64,000 bases of DNA from Mycolicibacterium peregrinum (GCF_001665785.1 NZ_LZSO01000008.1:62001-126000); one strand, 5' to 3'. Numbered from the stretch's first letter, positions 53,755 through 64,000 are shown. The notes: a model not told the origin generated them from the letters alone. Made by a program: numbers and translations.

Positions 53755-54975
53755 ATGGCTGAAGACGCAGTCATCCAGGAGTTAGCTGCCGCTGTTGAAC
53801 GCAGCCCAGAGCTGGCAGAGTTACGCCTGCACCTGGCCACTTTGTTGGTCGAGCGGGGCCGCTATGCCGAGGCGCTGACACATTGCAGCGCAGTGCTGGC
53901 CCAGGACTCCTCGAACACCCGGGCCGTGACGCTGCTGCAGCAGTGCAGCGCCGGCCTGGCGGGTGCGTCAACGCCCACCGCACCCGCGGAGCCTGCTCGG
54001 GGCTTCGACTGGACGGCGGCCGAGAAGGAGGTCGCCGACATCGTCAAACCGGCATTCGTCTCCGAACCCGCCGAAGCCGTCAACGAGAACGACTACGACG
54101 CCCTGCAGCGCACGTCGGTCCGACTCGACGACATCGCGGGAATGTCCGAGGTCAAAAAACAGCTCGAGCTCTCACTGCTGGGCCCCATCCGCAACCCCGA
54201 GCTGATGAAGGCATTCAAGGTGTCCGCCCGTGGCGGGCTGCTTCTGTACGGCCCGCCCGGATGCGGCAAGACCTACATCGCCAAGGCGGTGTCCGGCGAA
54301 CTCGGGGCGAATTTCTATCAGGTCGGGATCGCCGACGTGTTGTCCCGTTGGCTCGGTGAGAGCGAAAACAGCGTCCGGTCGATCTTCGACAACGCGCGTC
54401 GCAACGCGCCCTGCGTGCTGTTCTTCGACGAGGTGGATGCGCTCGGCCATCGTCGTTCGGCGCTCAGCGGATCGGCCGGGTTACGGACCGTTGTGAACGC
54501 CCTTCTGGAAGAACTGGATTCGGCCACATCCAACAACGACGGCGTCTATGTGCTGGGTGCCACCAACGCGCCATGGGATGTCGACGCCGCGCTGCGCCGG
54601 CCCGGTCGGTTCGACCGGATGATCTTCGTGTCACTGCCCGACGCAGAGGCCCGCGCCGCGATCATGAAGCTGCATCTGCAGGACCGGCCGGTGGAGGGTA
54701 TCAACCTCGCGTCGGTGGCCAAGCGGACCGACGGTTTCTCCGGCGCCGATCTGGCCCATGTCTGTGATACCGCAACGCAATTGGCGATGGCCGAATCTCT
54801 GCGAAGCGGTCAGGTGCGGCCCGTTCAGATGTCCGACATCGACGCCGCGGTGGCGCAGATCCGGCCGTCGACCGGGCCGTGGTTCGAGACCGCACGCAAC
54901 GTGGTGGAGTTCAGCAACCGCGACGGCACCTACGACGATCTCGCAAAGTACATGCGGCGGAACAAACTTCGGTGA
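53755..54975 (+). CDS. AAA ATPase with N-terminal helical repeat, Vps4/spastin-like
   Basis: A 406-residue protein. Residues ~5-70 form two to three TPR-like helices (ELRLHLATLLVERGRYAEAL), a ~45-residue linker follows, and residues ~120-345 are a classical AAA domain: Walker A GPPGCGKT (166-173), Walker B VLFFDE (221-226), the second region GATNAPWDVDAALRRPGRFDR with Arg fingers. The C-terminal PSTGPWFETARN motif is like the terminal helix of the meiotic AAA group (Vps4, katanin, spastin). It would remodel a protein assembly. It overlaps the TPR membrane gene by 4 nt. The ATG rather than a GTG two codons earlier is used. Confidence 0.88.
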   Translation: MAEDAVIQELAAAVERSPELAELRLHLATLLVERGRYAEALTHCSAVLAQDSSNTRAVTLLQQCSAGLAGASTPTAPAEPARGFDWTAAEKEVADIVKPAFVSEPAEAVNENDYDALQRTSVRLDDIAGMSEVKKQLELSLLGPIRNPELMKAFKVSARGGLLLYGPPGCGKTYIAKAVSGELGANFYQVGIADVLSRWLGESENSVRSIFDNARRNAPCVLFFDEVDALGHRRSALSGSAGLRTVVNALLEELDSATSNNDGVYVLGATNAPWDVDAALRRPGRFDRMIFVSLPDAEARAAIMKLHLQDRPVEGINLASVAKRTDGFSGADLAHVCDTATQLAMAESLRSGQVRPVQMSDIDAAVAQIRPSTGPWFETARNVVEFSNRDGTYDDLAKYMRRNKLR

Positions 54976-55994
54976 CGTCGGCAGCTGCAGGCCCCGGCGA
55001 TGTCGCCGAGGCGTATCTGGACACCAGAAACTACCAGCGGGCTGCCGAAGTGTTGCAGTCCGCCTTGGCCGAAGATCCCAACGACGCCGGGCTCCTTGCG
55101 CAGTACGCCCGTGCGTGCCTGGGGTTGAAGGACTATCGGGGTGCGGCGCAGGCCGCGCATTCGGCACTGGCCGCCGCTCCCGGTGACGAACACGTGATGC
55201 GCGTGTACGCCCTCGCACTGAACGGACAGGGACGGCGGCAGGAAGCACTGCAGATGGCGTGGAGGGCGGCCACGGAGAATCCGCACATCTATTCCGTGCA
55301 CTACACCTATGCCAGTCTGTTGCACGAGGCCGGGCGTTCGCGCGAGGCGCTCGACGTGATCGACGAAGCACTCCGGTTGTACCCCCAGTCGGCGGACTCG
55401 CTGGTGCTGCGCGGCGACATCCACCGGGCGCTGGGGAGTTCCACCGCTGCCGAGGACAGCTACCAGGCGGCCCTGCGGTTGGAACCCGACCACGCCTCGG
55501 CGGTCCACAACCTGGCGGTCGCCAGGCTGAAGTGGGGAAAGTTGACGACGTCGATCAACGGTTTCCTCGGGGCAGGCCGGCTGGACCCGGGGCTGGGCGC
55601 GTTGGCCCGCCGCAACATCGGAGTGGTGCTGATCCGGGTCCTGCGCGTCTGCACCGCGTGCGTCATCCTCCTGGCCCTCGCGATGATCTCCGTGATGGCC
55701 GTGCACGGAGATTCCCAACCAACCGTGGTACCAAGGATTTTCACCGCCCTGCTGACGCTCGGGTTGGTGGCGGTGATCGCCTGGCTGGTGCGCAGCGTGC
55801 CACGCCCGACGCTGCGCGCAGTGTTACGTGAGCGAACCTTCCTGGCCGTCCGGCTAGGGTTCCTGGGGGTCGCGATCGTCGCCGGAGTGGTCACTACGGC
55901 GGTGGGATCGACTGCGCTGACAGATGTCTTGGGCCCGTTTCTGTTGTTCGGGGCCGTGAGTCTGCGGGTGTACGGCTGGCTGAGCGGTCAATAG
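54972..55994 (+). CDS. TPR-repeat membrane protein
   Basis: A 340-residue protein. Residues ~5-190 carry about five tetratricopeptide repeats (AEAYLDTRNYQRAAEVLQSAL, then DAGLLAQYARACLGLKDYRGAAQAAHSAL and others). Four hydrophobic helices occupy ~220-335, so the repeats are cytoplasmic or at the membrane surface. GTG overlaps the AAA gene stop. It likely recruits the AAA partner or its substrate to the membrane; that is inference. Confidence 0.85.
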   Translation: MTSAAAGPGDVAEAYLDTRNYQRAAEVLQSALAEDPNDAGLLAQYARACLGLKDYRGAAQAAHSALAAAPGDEHVMRVYALALNGQGRRQEALQMAWRAATENPHIYSVHYTYASLLHEAGRSREALDVIDEALRLYPQSADSLVLRGDIHRALGSSTAAEDSYQAALRLEPDHASAVHNLAVARLKWGKLTTSINGFLGAGRLDPGLGALARRNIGVVLIRVLRVCTACVILLALAMISVMAVHGDSQPTVVPRIFTALLTLGLVAVIAWLVRSVPRPTLRAVLRERTFLAVRLGFLGVAIVAGVVTTAVGSTALTDVLGPFLLFGAVSLRVYGWLSGQ

Positions 55995-56004
55995 GGGGAT
56001 GGTA

Positions 56005-56394
56005 ATGAAGCAGGTGACGATCGCCTTCGACATCGACGGGACGTTGCGGGACAACACGATCACCGATGGCTACGTGGCCAACGAACGCATCCGCACGCTG
56101 CTGATCACCTTGGCGAGCATGAAGAACACCCGGATCATGCTCTGGTCCGGCGGCGGTGAGGGCTACGCACGTCGGGCTGCCGACGCCATGGGCCTCGTGA
56201 AGTACGTCGACGTCTACGCCGACAAGGGCTACGGCGGCTACGACGCCGACGGCCATCCCATCTTCCACACCGACCTGAAACCCGACATCGCCTTCGACGA
56301 CATTGAGGAATGCGCGCTCGGCAACCTGAATCTCATTGTGCAGGAACGCGGATTCACGCCGGGTTACGTTCCGCCCGCGCAGCGGCCGAGCTGA
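56005..56394 (+). CDS. Compact HAD-superfamily phosphatase
   Basis: A 129-residue minimal HAD protein without a cap domain. FDIDGT is motif I with both Asp, LWSGGG motif II, and KPDIAFDD supplies the Lys and acidic pair of motifs III/IV, so a phosphatase should be active. Substrate unknown. The ATG after GGGGG is preferred to one two codons earlier. It lies 10 nt after the TPR gene and ends the block before tmk. Confidence 0.85.
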   Translation: MKQVTIAFDIDGTLRDNTITDGYVANERIRTLLITLASMKNTRIMLWSGGGEGYARRAADAMGLVKYVDVYADKGYGGYDADGHPIFHTDLKPDIAFDDIEECALGNLNLIVQERGFTPGYVPPAQRPS

Positions 56395-56489
56395 CGTTCG
56401 GCTGCCACTCCAGCGTGACGCTCGAGGGCTGGAGCCCCTCTGGCGTGACATCGGGGGAGTGACGGCCGCCGCAGAGCTAGGCTCGCGGG

Positions 56490-57122
56490 GTGCTCATTGC
56501 GATCGAGGGTGTCGACGGCGCAGGCAAACGTACGTTGACGGGCGGCCTGCGGGCGGCGTTCGAGGCCGACCACCGCTCCGTCGGCAGCCTGGCGTTCCCG
56601 CGCTATCACCGCTCGGTGCCCGCGGACCTGGCTGCCGAGGCGCTGCACGGCGCCCATGGCGATCTGGCCGAATCCGTCTACGCGATGGCCACCCTGTTCG
56701 CGCTCGACCGCGCCGGCGCCCGGGACGAGATCGAACACCTGCAGGCGGCCTATGACATTGTCATCCTGGATCGCTACGTGGCGTCCAACGCCGCATACAG
56801 TGCGGCCCGGCTCCACCAGGGTGCCGACGGGGAGGCCGTGGCCTGGGTGCGTGAGCTCGAGTTCGACCGTCTCAAACTGCCCAGCCCGGATTGGCAGATT
56901 CTGCTCGATGTCCCGACCGAGTTGGCTGCTGCGCGGGCCGAGCATCGCGCCAACACCGAGGCCGACCGCGCCAAGGACGCCTACGAGCGTGACGGCGGGC
57001 TGCAACAGCGCACCGGTGCGGTGTATGCCGCGCTGGCGGCCGTCGACTGGTGCGGCCGATGGGCGGTCGCGGGCCCGGATGTGGACCCAGCCGCCCTCGC
57101 GGGTCGGCTAAGCAGCAGATAA
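56490..57122 (+). CDS. tmk: Thymidylate kinase
   Basis: A 210-residue dTMP kinase making dTDP. IEGVDGAGKRTL is the P-loop, DRYVASNAAYSAARLH the DRY motif for substrate and VPTELAAARAEHR the lid region. GTG start. The M. tuberculosis orthologue is Rv3247c, directly upstream of mtrA as here. Confidence 0.94.
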   Translation: MLIAIEGVDGAGKRTLTGGLRAAFEADHRSVGSLAFPRYHRSVPADLAAEALHGAHGDLAESVYAMATLFALDRAGARDEIEHLQAAYDIVILDRYVASNAAYSAARLHQGADGEAVAWVRELEFDRLKLPSPDWQILLDVPTELAAARAEHRANTEADRAKDAYERDGGLQQRTGAVYAALAAVDWCGRWAVAGPDVDPAALAGRLSSR

Positions 57123-57173
57123 AGCGGAGAAACCGCGTGTGGTACCCCGGTTTTATCGCGATCGGGTGACACC

Positions 57174-57860
57174 ATGGACACCATGAGGCAAAGGATCCTT
57201 GTCGTCGATGACGACCCATCGCTGGCCGAGATGCTCACCATCGTCTTGCGTGGTGAAGGATTCGACACCGCGGTCATCGGCGATGGCAGCCAGGCGCTCA
57301 CGGCGGTCCGCGAATTGCGGCCTGACCTGGTCCTGTTGGATCTGATGCTGCCCGGCATGAACGGGATCGACGTGTGCCGGGTGCTTCGTGCCGACTCCGG
57401 CGTACCCATCGTCATGCTGACGGCCAAGACCGACACGGTTGACGTGGTGCTCGGCCTGGAGTCCGGCGCCGACGACTACGTGATGAAGCCTTTCAAGCCG
57501 AAGGAGCTCGTGGCCCGGGTCCGCGCGCGGCTGCGCCGCAACGAGGACGAGCCTGCCGAGTTGCTCTCGATCAACGATGTCGAGATCGACGTGCCCGCCC
57601 ACAAGGTGACCCGGCAGGGCGAGCAGATTTCGCTGACGCCGCTGGAGTTCGACCTGCTGGTGGCGCTGGCACGCAAACCACGCCAGGTGTTTACTCGTGA
57701 TGTGCTGCTCGAACAGGTGTGGGGATATCGCCACCCCGCTGACACCCGTTTGGTGAACGTGCATGTCCAGCGGTTGCGGGCCAAGGTCGAGAAAGACCCG
57801 GAGAACCCGCAGGTGGTGTTGACCGTTCGAGGAGTGGGATACAAGGCCGGACCCCCGTGA
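57174..57860 (+). CDS. mtrA: Response regulator MtrA
   Basis: A 228-residue OmpR-type regulator nearly identical to M. tuberculosis MtrA. VDDD and the phospho-acceptor Asp56 (LLDLMLPG) lie in the receiver, followed by the winged helix ([49 protein letters not shown]). It controls division, rpf and cell-wall hydrolase genes, including oriC-related processes. It overlaps mtrB by 4 nt. Confidence 0.97.
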   Translation: MDTMRQRILVVDDDPSLAEMLTIVLRGEGFDTAVIGDGSQALTAVRELRPDLVLLDLMLPGMNGIDVCRVLRADSGVPIVMLTAKTDTVDVVLGLESGADDYVMKPFKPKELVARVRARLRRNEDEPAELLSINDVEIDVPAHKVTRQGEQISLTPLEFDLLVALARKPRQVFTRDVLLEQVWGYRHPADTRLVNVHVQRLRAKVEKDPENPQVVLTVRGVGYKAGPP

Positions 57861-59518
57861 TCTTCAGCTCCAGACGGCGCATTCGTGGTCGCTGGGGAGG
57901 TTCTGGCCCGCTGTTGCGCGGATTGGGGACACTCGGACGGGCGGTGAGCCTGGTCTGGCGCCGTTCGCTGCAACTGCGGGTCGTGACGCTGACTCTGGGG
58001 CTCTCGCTCGCCGTCATCCTGGTGCTCGGCTTCGTGCTGACCAGCCAGATCACCGACCGGATCCTCGAGGTCAAGGTCAAGGCCGCCACCGAAGAGGTGG
58101 AACGGGCCCGCGTCACGGTCGGTGGCATCGTCGGCGGTGAGGAGAGCCGGTCGCTCGACAGCAGCCTGCAACTCGCGCGCAACACCCTGATCGATCGCAA
58201 GGCCGACGCCCGAGCGGATGTGGCCGGCGCGTTCGACGCGGTGCTTATGGTCCCCGGCGACGGGCCGCGCGAAGCCGCTGCGGCCGGGCCGGTGCAACAG
58301 GTGCCCAAGGCGCTACGTGACTTCGTCAAGGCCGGACAGGTCAGCTATCAGTACACCCCGGTCGCCACCGACGCGTTCTCCGGCCCTGCGCTGATCGTGG
58401 GCAGCCCGGCGTCCTCGTCGGTGCCCAATCTTGAGCTGTACCTGATCTTTCCGCTGAACAACGAGGAAAGCACCATCTCCCTGGTGCGCGGCACCATGGC
58501 GACCGGCGGCGTGGTGCTGCTGGGGCTGCTGGCGGCGATCGCTCTGGTCGTGGCCCGTCAGATCGTGCAGCCGGTCCGGTCCGCCTCACGGATCGCCGAG
58601 CGGTTCGCCGAAGGCCACCTGACCGAGCGGATGCCCGTACGCGGCGAGGACGACATGGCCCGGCTCGCAGTGTCGTTCAACGACATGGCCGAGAGTCTCT
58701 CGCGCCAGATCCAACAGCTAGAGGAATTCGGTAACCTACAGCGCCGCTTCACCTCTGACGTCAGCCACGAACTGCGGACGCCCCTGACCACGGTGCGCAT
58801 GGCTGCCGACCTCATCCACGATCACAGCGAGGACCTCGACCCCGCGCTGCGCCGGTCCACCGAGCTGATGGTCAACGAGCTGGACCGGTTCGAGACCCTG
58901 CTGGCCGACCTGCTGGAGATCTCCCGCCACGACGCCGGTGTGGCCGAACTGTCGGTGGAGTCGGTGGACCTTCGGACGACGGTGCAGAGTGCGCTGGACA
59001 ACGTCGGGCACCTGGCGGCCGATGCCGAGGTCGAGCTCGACGTCAACATGCCGGGTGACGAGGTGATCGCCGAGGTGGATCCGCGTCGGGTGGAACGCAT
59101 CCTGCGCAACCTCATCGCCAACGCCATCGATCACGCCGAGCGCAAGCCGGTGCGCATTCGGATGGCTGCCGACGAGGACACCGTCGCCGTCACCGTGCGT
59201 GATTACGGTGTCGGCCTGCGTCCCGGCGAGGAGAAGCTGGTGTTCAGTCGGTTCTGGCGGTCCGATCCGTCCCGGGTACGACGCTCCGGTGGCACCGGCC
59301 TGGGCCTGGCCATCAGCATCGAGGACGCGCGCCTGCACCAGGGCCGGTTGGAGGCCTGGGGTGAGCCCGGCAAGGGAGCCTGCTTCCGTCTGACGCTGCC
59401 ACTGGTGCGCGGCCACAAGGTGACCACCAGCCCGCTGCCGTTGAAACCTGCCTCGCAGCAGCAAAAGTCGCGGCAGCGCCCCAACCGCGACCGGGAGCAT
59501 GCGGAGGAGAACGTGTGA
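57857..59518 (+). CDS. mtrB: Sensor histidine kinase MtrB
   Basis: A 553-residue kinase. Two membrane helices (about 42-65 and 210-235) flank an extracytoplasmic domain; a HAMP segment follows, then the H-box [20 protein letters not shown] with the phosphorylated His near 304, and the N, G1 and G2 boxes ([21 protein letters not shown]). GTG start. Coupled to mtrA and lpqB by 4-nt overlaps. Confidence 0.96.
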   Translation: MIFSSRRRIRGRWGGSGPLLRGLGTLGRAVSLVWRRSLQLRVVTLTLGLSLAVILVLGFVLTSQITDRILEVKVKAATEEVERARVTVGGIVGGEESRSLDSSLQLARNTLIDRKADARADVAGAFDAVLMVPGDGPREAAAAGPVQQVPKALRDFVKAGQVSYQYTPVATDAFSGPALIVGSPASSSVPNLELYLIFPLNNEESTISLVRGTMATGGVVLLGLLAAIALVVARQIVQPVRSASRIAERFAEGHLTERMPVRGEDDMARLAVSFNDMAESLSRQIQQLEEFGNLQRRFTSDVSHELRTPLTTVRMAADLIHDHSEDLDPALRRSTELMVNELDRFETLLADLLEISRHDAGVAELSVESVDLRTTVQSALDNVGHLAADAEVELDVNMPGDEVIAEVDPRRVERILRNLIANAIDHAERKPVRIRMAADEDTVAVTVRDYGVGLRPGEEKLVFSRFWRSDPSRVRRSGGTGLGLAISIEDARLHQGRLEAWGEPGKGACFRLTLPLVRGHKVTTSPLPLKPASQQQKSRQRPNRDREHAEENV

Positions 59519-61275
59519 AGCGCCTACTGACGGTGGTGGTCGTCGGTCTGGTAGTTCTGGTGTCCGGATGCGCGGGAATTCCGAATTCGTCCTCCCCGCA
59601 AGCGATCGGCACTGTCGACAGGCCGGCACCACCGAACCTGCCCAAACCGGCGCCGGGCATGGACCCCGACGTTCTCCTGCGTGAATTCCTCAAGGCCACC
59701 GCTGATCCCGCGAACCGGCACCTGGCGGCCCGGCAGTTCCTCACCGAGTCGGCGTCCAGTTCGTGGGACGACGCCGGCAGCGCACTGCTGCTCGACCGGG
59801 TGGTGTTCGTCGAAACCCGTGGCGCGGACCGGGTTTCGGTGAGCATGCGGGCAGACATCCTGGGATCCCTTTCCGACATGGGGGTGTTCGAGACGGGGGA
59901 GGGGGCACTGCCCGATCCCGGCCCGATCGAGCTCGTCCAGACTCCGGCCGGTTGGCGCATCGACCGGCTGCCCAACGGTGTTTTCCTTGACTGGCAGCAG
60001 TTTCAGTCCACCTACAAGCGCAGCACGCTCTACTTCGTCGACCCGACCGGAACCACGGTCGTGCCCGATCCCCGTTACGTCGCGGTGTCCGATCCCGACC
60101 AGTTGGCCACCGAGCTGATCTCCAAACTGGTCTCTGGGCCTCGCCCGGAGATCGCCAGGGCTGTGCGTAACCTGCTCGACGCGCCATTGCGGCTGCGCGG
60201 TCCGGTCACCCGGGCCGACGGTGGGAAGACCGGAGTGGGGCGCGGCTACGGCGGCGCCCGAATCGACCTCGAGAATCTCTCGACCACCGATCCGCACAGC
60301 AGGCAACTGCTTGCCGCGCAGATCATCTGGACCTTGTCGCGGGCCGGGATCAGTGGGCCGTACGTGATCAACGTCGACGGTGCCCCGCTGGACGACCGGT
60401 TCGCCGACGGCTGGGAAACCTCCGACGTCGCGGCCACCGACCCGGGTGCGGTGCCCGGCGCGGCCGCCGGTTTGCATGCGCTGGTCGGCGGATCGCTGGT
60501 CGCGTTGGACGGGCAGAGCACCAGCCGCGTGCCCGGCGCGTTCGGCTCGGCACCCAATCAGAAGTCGGCCGCGGTGTCACGCAACGGTCAGGATGCGGCG
60601 TCTGTCGTCGTGTTGCCCGATGCCCCGGAGGCGACTGCCGCCTCGCTGTGGATGGGCCCGCTGGGGGGCCCCACCGCGATGGCCATCGAGGGCCGCACCC
60701 TGAGCCGCCCGAGTTGGTCTTTGGACCAGGCCGTGTGGGTGGTGGTGGACGACGTCAATGTGGTCCGCGCCATCCGCGACGCGTCCGGTGTGCCGGCGCG
60801 TATCCCCGTCGACGCGGCGGCCGTGGTCACCCGATATCCCGGCCCGATCACCGAACTGCAGCTGTCCAGGGACGGCACCCGCGCAGCGATGGTGATCGGT
60901 GGGCAGGTGATCCTGGCCGGGATCGAGCGGACCCCGGAAGGCCAGTTCCTGCTGACCTATCCGCGGCGTCTCGGCTTCGGCCTGGGCAACACCGTGGTGT
61001 CGTTGTCCTGGCGTACCGGCGACGACATCGTGGTCAGCCGAACCGATCCGGCGCACCCGGTGTCCTACGTCAATCTCGACGGGGTGAACTCGGACGGGCC
61101 CAGCCGCAATCTGCAGGTCCCGGTGGGCACGGTGGCCGCGAATCCGTCGACGGTCTACGTCGCCGACCAGCGCGGGGTGATGCAGCTGTCCGCATCGGTC
61201 AGCGAGGACAACCCCGGCTGGGTCGAGGTGCGGCCGCTGATGGTTCCCGGCTCGGCCCCGGTGCTGCCCGGCTGA
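59515..61275 (+). CDS. lpqB: Lipoprotein LpqB
   Basis: A 586-residue lipoprotein; VSGC (Cys19) is the lipobox. A GerMN-like domain lies near residues 90-260 and a beta-propeller-like C-terminal domain follows. It modulates MtrB activity at the outer face of the membrane. GTG start overlapping mtrB by 4 nt, forming the conserved mtrA-mtrB-lpqB operon. Confidence 0.95.
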   Translation: MKRLLTVVVVGLVVLVSGCAGIPNSSSPQAIGTVDRPAPPNLPKPAPGMDPDVLLREFLKATADPANRHLAARQFLTESASSSWDDAGSALLLDRVVFVETRGADRVSVSMRADILGSLSDMGVFETGEGALPDPGPIELVQTPAGWRIDRLPNGVFLDWQQFQSTYKRSTLYFVDPTGTTVVPDPRYVAVSDPDQLATELISKLVSGPRPEIARAVRNLLDAPLRLRGPVTRADGGKTGVGRGYGGARIDLENLSTTDPHSRQLLAAQIIWTLSRAGISGPYVINVDGAPLDDRFADGWETSDVAATDPGAVPGAAAGLHALVGGSLVALDGQSTSRVPGAFGSAPNQKSAAVSRNGQDAASVVVLPDAPEATAASLWMGPLGGPTAMAIEGRTLSRPSWSLDQAVWVVVDDVNVVRAIRDASGVPARIPVDAAAVVTRYPGPITELQLSRDGTRAAMVIGGQVILAGIERTPEGQFLLTYPRRLGFGLGNTVVSLSWRTGDDIVVSRTDPAHPVSYVNLDGVNSDGPSRNLQVPVGTVAANPSTVYVADQRGVMQLSASVSEDNPGWVEVRPLMVPGSAPVLPG

Positions 61276-61318
61276 CCGACCCCCGCGCCGTGTCGGTGCC
61301 GACATGCAGACTGCCGGC

Positions 61319-61948
61319 ATGCTCGACCTCATCCTGCCGCTGGAGTGCGGTGGCTGCGGGGCGGCGTCGACCAGGTGGTGTGCGATGTGTGCCGCGCAGC
61401 TGAGCGTCGGCGACGACGAGCCGCACCTGGTCACTCCGCGAACCGATCCGGGGGTTCCGGTGTTTGCCCTGGGCCGCCATGCCGGTGTCCGGCGGCGCGC
61501 AATCGTGAGGGCCAAGGAACACGGCCGCAGCGACCTGATCGTCCCGCTGGCCGGCGCGCTGAGTGCCGGCCTGCAGCATCTGCTGACCTGGGGCGTCGTC
61601 GGCACTCCGGTGACGCTGGTCCCGGCACCGACCCGCTTCATCGCGGCTCGTCGGCGCGGTGGCGATCCGGTCCGCCGGATCGCGACGGCGGCGGTTGCCG
61701 GTCTGCCGGGTGTCGGCGTGGTGCCCGCGCTGCGCCTGCGGCCGTGGGTGCGTGATTCGGTGGGCCTGTCGGGCGCCGCGCGCCAGCGCAACATCGCCGG
61801 CCGCGTACGTCTGATCAGGCCGGTCGCGGGTGAAGTGGTGCTGGTCGACGACATCGTCACCACCGGAGCCACCGCGGCCGAATCGGTGCGGATGCTTACC
61901 ACTTCGGGGGCCGACGTGGCTGCTGTACTGGCGATTTCGCATGCCTGA
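61319..61948 (+). CDS. ComF-family phosphoribosyltransferase-like protein
   Basis: A 209-residue protein. CGGCG and CAMC near the N terminus form a zinc-ribbon-like pair, and EVVLVDDIVTTGATAAESV is the PRPP-binding motif of type I phosphoribosyltransferases. ComFC relatives act in DNA uptake and repair in other bacteria; no role is known in mycobacteria. ATG at 61304 is an alternative start five codons upstream. Orthologue of Rv3242c by position. Confidence 0.88.
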   Translation: MLDLILPLECGGCGAASTRWCAMCAAQLSVGDDEPHLVTPRTDPGVPVFALGRHAGVRRRAIVRAKEHGRSDLIVPLAGALSAGLQHLLTWGVVGTPVTLVPAPTRFIAARRRGGDPVRRIATAAVAGLPGVGVVPALRLRPWVRDSVGLSGAARQRNIAGRVRLIRPVAGEVVLVDDIVTTGATAAESVRMLTTSGADVAAVLAISHA

Positions 61949-62245
61949 CGCGCGCGTCATTTCGCTGAGATCAAACCCACATGAAGAACTGAGAACACGT
62001 ATTTGAAATTGGTGGCACGAGTGGGTGAACACGGACTACCGTCGGCAGCAACCACCCGTGAACGACTCACGGCGGCGCCCCCCGAACGCGGCGCCACTTC
62101 ACCGCCAAACGGTAGGAGGTGAGTACCCGACACCTTTCGCCGATGGGTGGAGCAAACTATTCGGCCCATCGGCACCATCTCGATTCGTTGAGAAGTAGGG
62201 CACGCGTGAACGCGTGTGACAACTGAGAGAAACGAGTTGCCGAGT
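61949..62245 (+). ncRNA. Possible structured leader RNA between comF and hpf (raiA-type candidate)
   Basis: The region has nested pairing: GAGT (62019) with ACTC (62065), GGGTG with CACCC, and ACGG-ACTA-CCGT (62031-62042). A GC-rich GGCGCC pair follows near 62074-62094, and GCCGATGGG/CCCATCGGC (62139-62173) forms a 9-bp stem. No gene is seen. Such structures upstream of hpf/raiA and near comF occur as the raiA RNA motif in Bacillota and Actinomycetota. I cannot confirm the consensus from memory. Confidence 0.35.
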
Positions 62246-62929
62246 ATGTCAACCCATTCCCCGGACACAAGCGCCACCATGGTGGTCGACCCCGACGAGC
62301 AGGTCGGCGACACCACCCCGGAGCCGAACGCAGAGGTTGTGGTCAAAGGTCGAAACGTCGAAGTTCCCGATCACTTCCGGATCTACGTCTCGGAGAAGTT
62401 GTCGCGCCTGGAGCGGTTCGACCGCACCATCTACCTGTTCGACGTCGAACTCGACCATGAACGTAACCGCCGTCAGCGCAAAAACTGCCAGCACGTCGAG
62501 ATCACGGCCCGCGGCCGTGGCCCGGTGGTGCGCGGCGAGGCCTGCGCAGACAGCTTCTATGCGGCCCTGGAATCAGCGGCCGGCAAACTCGAAAGCAGGC
62601 TCCGCAAGAGCAAGGACCGCCGCAAGATCCACTACGGCGACAAGACCCCGGTCTCGCTGGCCGAAGCGACCGCGCACGAGACGCTGTTCGAACAGCAGCC
62701 GACGGCGACGGCCGATGCCGGATTGTCCGATGGCCTCGACGACCATGAGCCGGGCCGGATCGTACGGACCAAGGAACACCCGGCGAAGCCGATGACCGTC
62801 GACGACGCCCTCTATGAGATGGAGCTGGTCGGCCACGATTTCTTTCTGTTCCACGACAAGGAGAGTGATCGCCCGTCGGTGGTGTACCGCCGCCACGCCT
62901 ACGACTACGGGCTGATCCGTCTGGCCTGA
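62246..62929 (+). CDS. hpf: Ribosome hibernation promoting factor, long form
   Basis: A 227-residue long HPF. After a ~35-residue acidic tail, [29 protein letters not shown] begins the ribosome-binding domain with basic helices ([15 protein letters not shown]), a linker, then the C-terminal dimerisation domain [37 protein letters not shown]. It pairs 70S ribosomes during starvation. ATG is chosen over an in-frame GTG ten codons upstream. Confidence 0.94.
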   Translation: MSTHSPDTSATMVVDPDEQVGDTTPEPNAEVVVKGRNVEVPDHFRIYVSEKLSRLERFDRTIYLFDVELDHERNRRQRKNCQHVEITARGRGPVVRGEACADSFYAALESAAGKLESRLRKSKDRRKIHYGDKTPVSLAEATAHETLFEQQPTATADAGLSDGLDDHEPGRIVRTKEHPAKPMTVDDALYEMELVGHDFFLFHDKESDRPSVVYRRHAYDYGLIRLA

Positions 62930-62945
62930 CCGCGAGAAGGCGCAG

Positions 62946-62977
62946 AATCGCACCTCGGAGCATTCCGGGGTGCGATT
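62946..62977 (+). terminator. Rho-independent terminator after hpf
   Basis: AATCGCACCTCGGA pairs with TCCGGGGTGCGATT (14 bp, one wobble) around a GCAT loop and is followed by TTGTCTCTT. It begins 17 nt after the stop. Confidence 0.85.
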
Positions 62978-63048
62978 TTGTCTCTTGGCGCCAGCAGAGC
63001 CAGCGACTTCGACCGGTCACCTACGATGGACGTCAACTAAGCCCGTGC

Positions 63049-63066
63049 GATCCCGCCCACGGGATC
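63049..63066 (+). promoter_or_regulatory. Stem-loop in the secA1 leader
   Basis: GATCCCG-CCCA-CGGGATC is a perfect 7-bp stem with a tetraloop ending 24 nt before the secA1 GTG. A weak -10-like TACGAT lies at 63022-63027, so the hairpin would be in the 5' leader. Confidence 0.4.
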
Positions 63067-63090
63067 CATCGAACCCACAGGGGAAATAGC

Positions 63091-64000
<910 letters not shown>

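Noticed and set aside
51893..53785. 630-codon open frame opposite the fatty acyl-AMP ligase gene
   Set aside because: Arg/Gly-rich translation without motifs; the minus-strand ligase is complete.

Overview
The window is high-GC actinobacterial DNA from a mycobacterium, most likely a rapidly growing Mycolicibacterium-type species. The evidence is gene content and order. From birA near 12 kb to secA1 at the right edge, the conserved genes follow, in reverse orientation, the Mycobacterium tuberculosis block that I recall as Rv3279c to Rv3240c: birA, PH-domain protein, gtrA, purK-purE, fadE25, TIGR03089 protein, lcp1, rmlD-wbbL-manC, fbiB-fbiA, whiB2, Rv3259-like, DUF3499, pmm/manB, TobH-like, manA, FAD oxidoreductase, APC permease, alkB-rubA-rubB-alkX, sahH, tmk, mtrA-mtrB-lpqB, comF, hpf, secA1. 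GTG/TTG starts and 4-nt ATGA/GTGA overlaps are frequent. Identifications rest on reading motifs and on remembered family sequences; no database search was run.

Layout. 0-5.6 kb: the tail of a polysaccharide/glycolipid locus (partial GT4 glycosyltransferase, YdcF-like protein, a pair of degenerate FluC/CrcB-like membrane proteins, a WbaP-type sugar-phosphate transferase, gmd and fcl for GDP-L-fucose). 5.7-12 kb: a PucR-type regulator and a tightly packed set of genes (SnoaL/NTF2-like, acyl-CoA ligase, KstD-like flavoprotein, KshA-like Rieske oxygenase) that looks like steroid or terpenoid catabolism. 12-13.3 kb: birA and a PH-domain protein. 13.4-16.5 kb: a four-gene, fully overlapping cassette (GT2, acyl-CoA-dehydrogenase-like, PIG-L deacetylase, NodS-like methyltransferase) of unknown product. 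16.6-22.6 kb: csbD-like, PerM transporter, gtrA, purK-purE, TetR, fadE25.

22.6-24.2 kb: an IS110-family insertion. 24.2-29.3 kb: cell-wall arabinogalactan linker and GDP-mannose genes. 29.4-41.1 kb: an unknown membrane protein, a DUF732 protein, the F420 genes with a NUDIX gene, whiB2, and the phosphomannose genes. 41.4-43.7 kb: an AurF-like diiron oxygenase with a membrane tail, and a methyltransferase. 43.9-49.4 kb: permease, alkane hydroxylation operon, sahH.

49.4-56.4 kb: an accessory block between sahH and tmk (GjpA-type porin, fatty acyl-AMP ligase, Vps4/spastin-like AAA ATPase, membrane TPR protein, compact HAD phosphatase). 56.5-64 kb: tmk, MtrAB-LpqB, comF, hpf and the start of secA1. 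Working together, manA, manB/pmm and manC make GDP-mannose, which gmd and fcl can turn into GDP-L-fucose; rmlD and wbbL make and attach the rhamnose of the arabinogalactan linker, and Lcp1 ligates arabinogalactan to peptidoglycan. The best candidates for undescribed systems are the GT2-ACAD-PIG-L-NodS cassette and the FAAL-AAA-TPR-HAD block. No tRNA, rRNA or CRISPR array was recognised.
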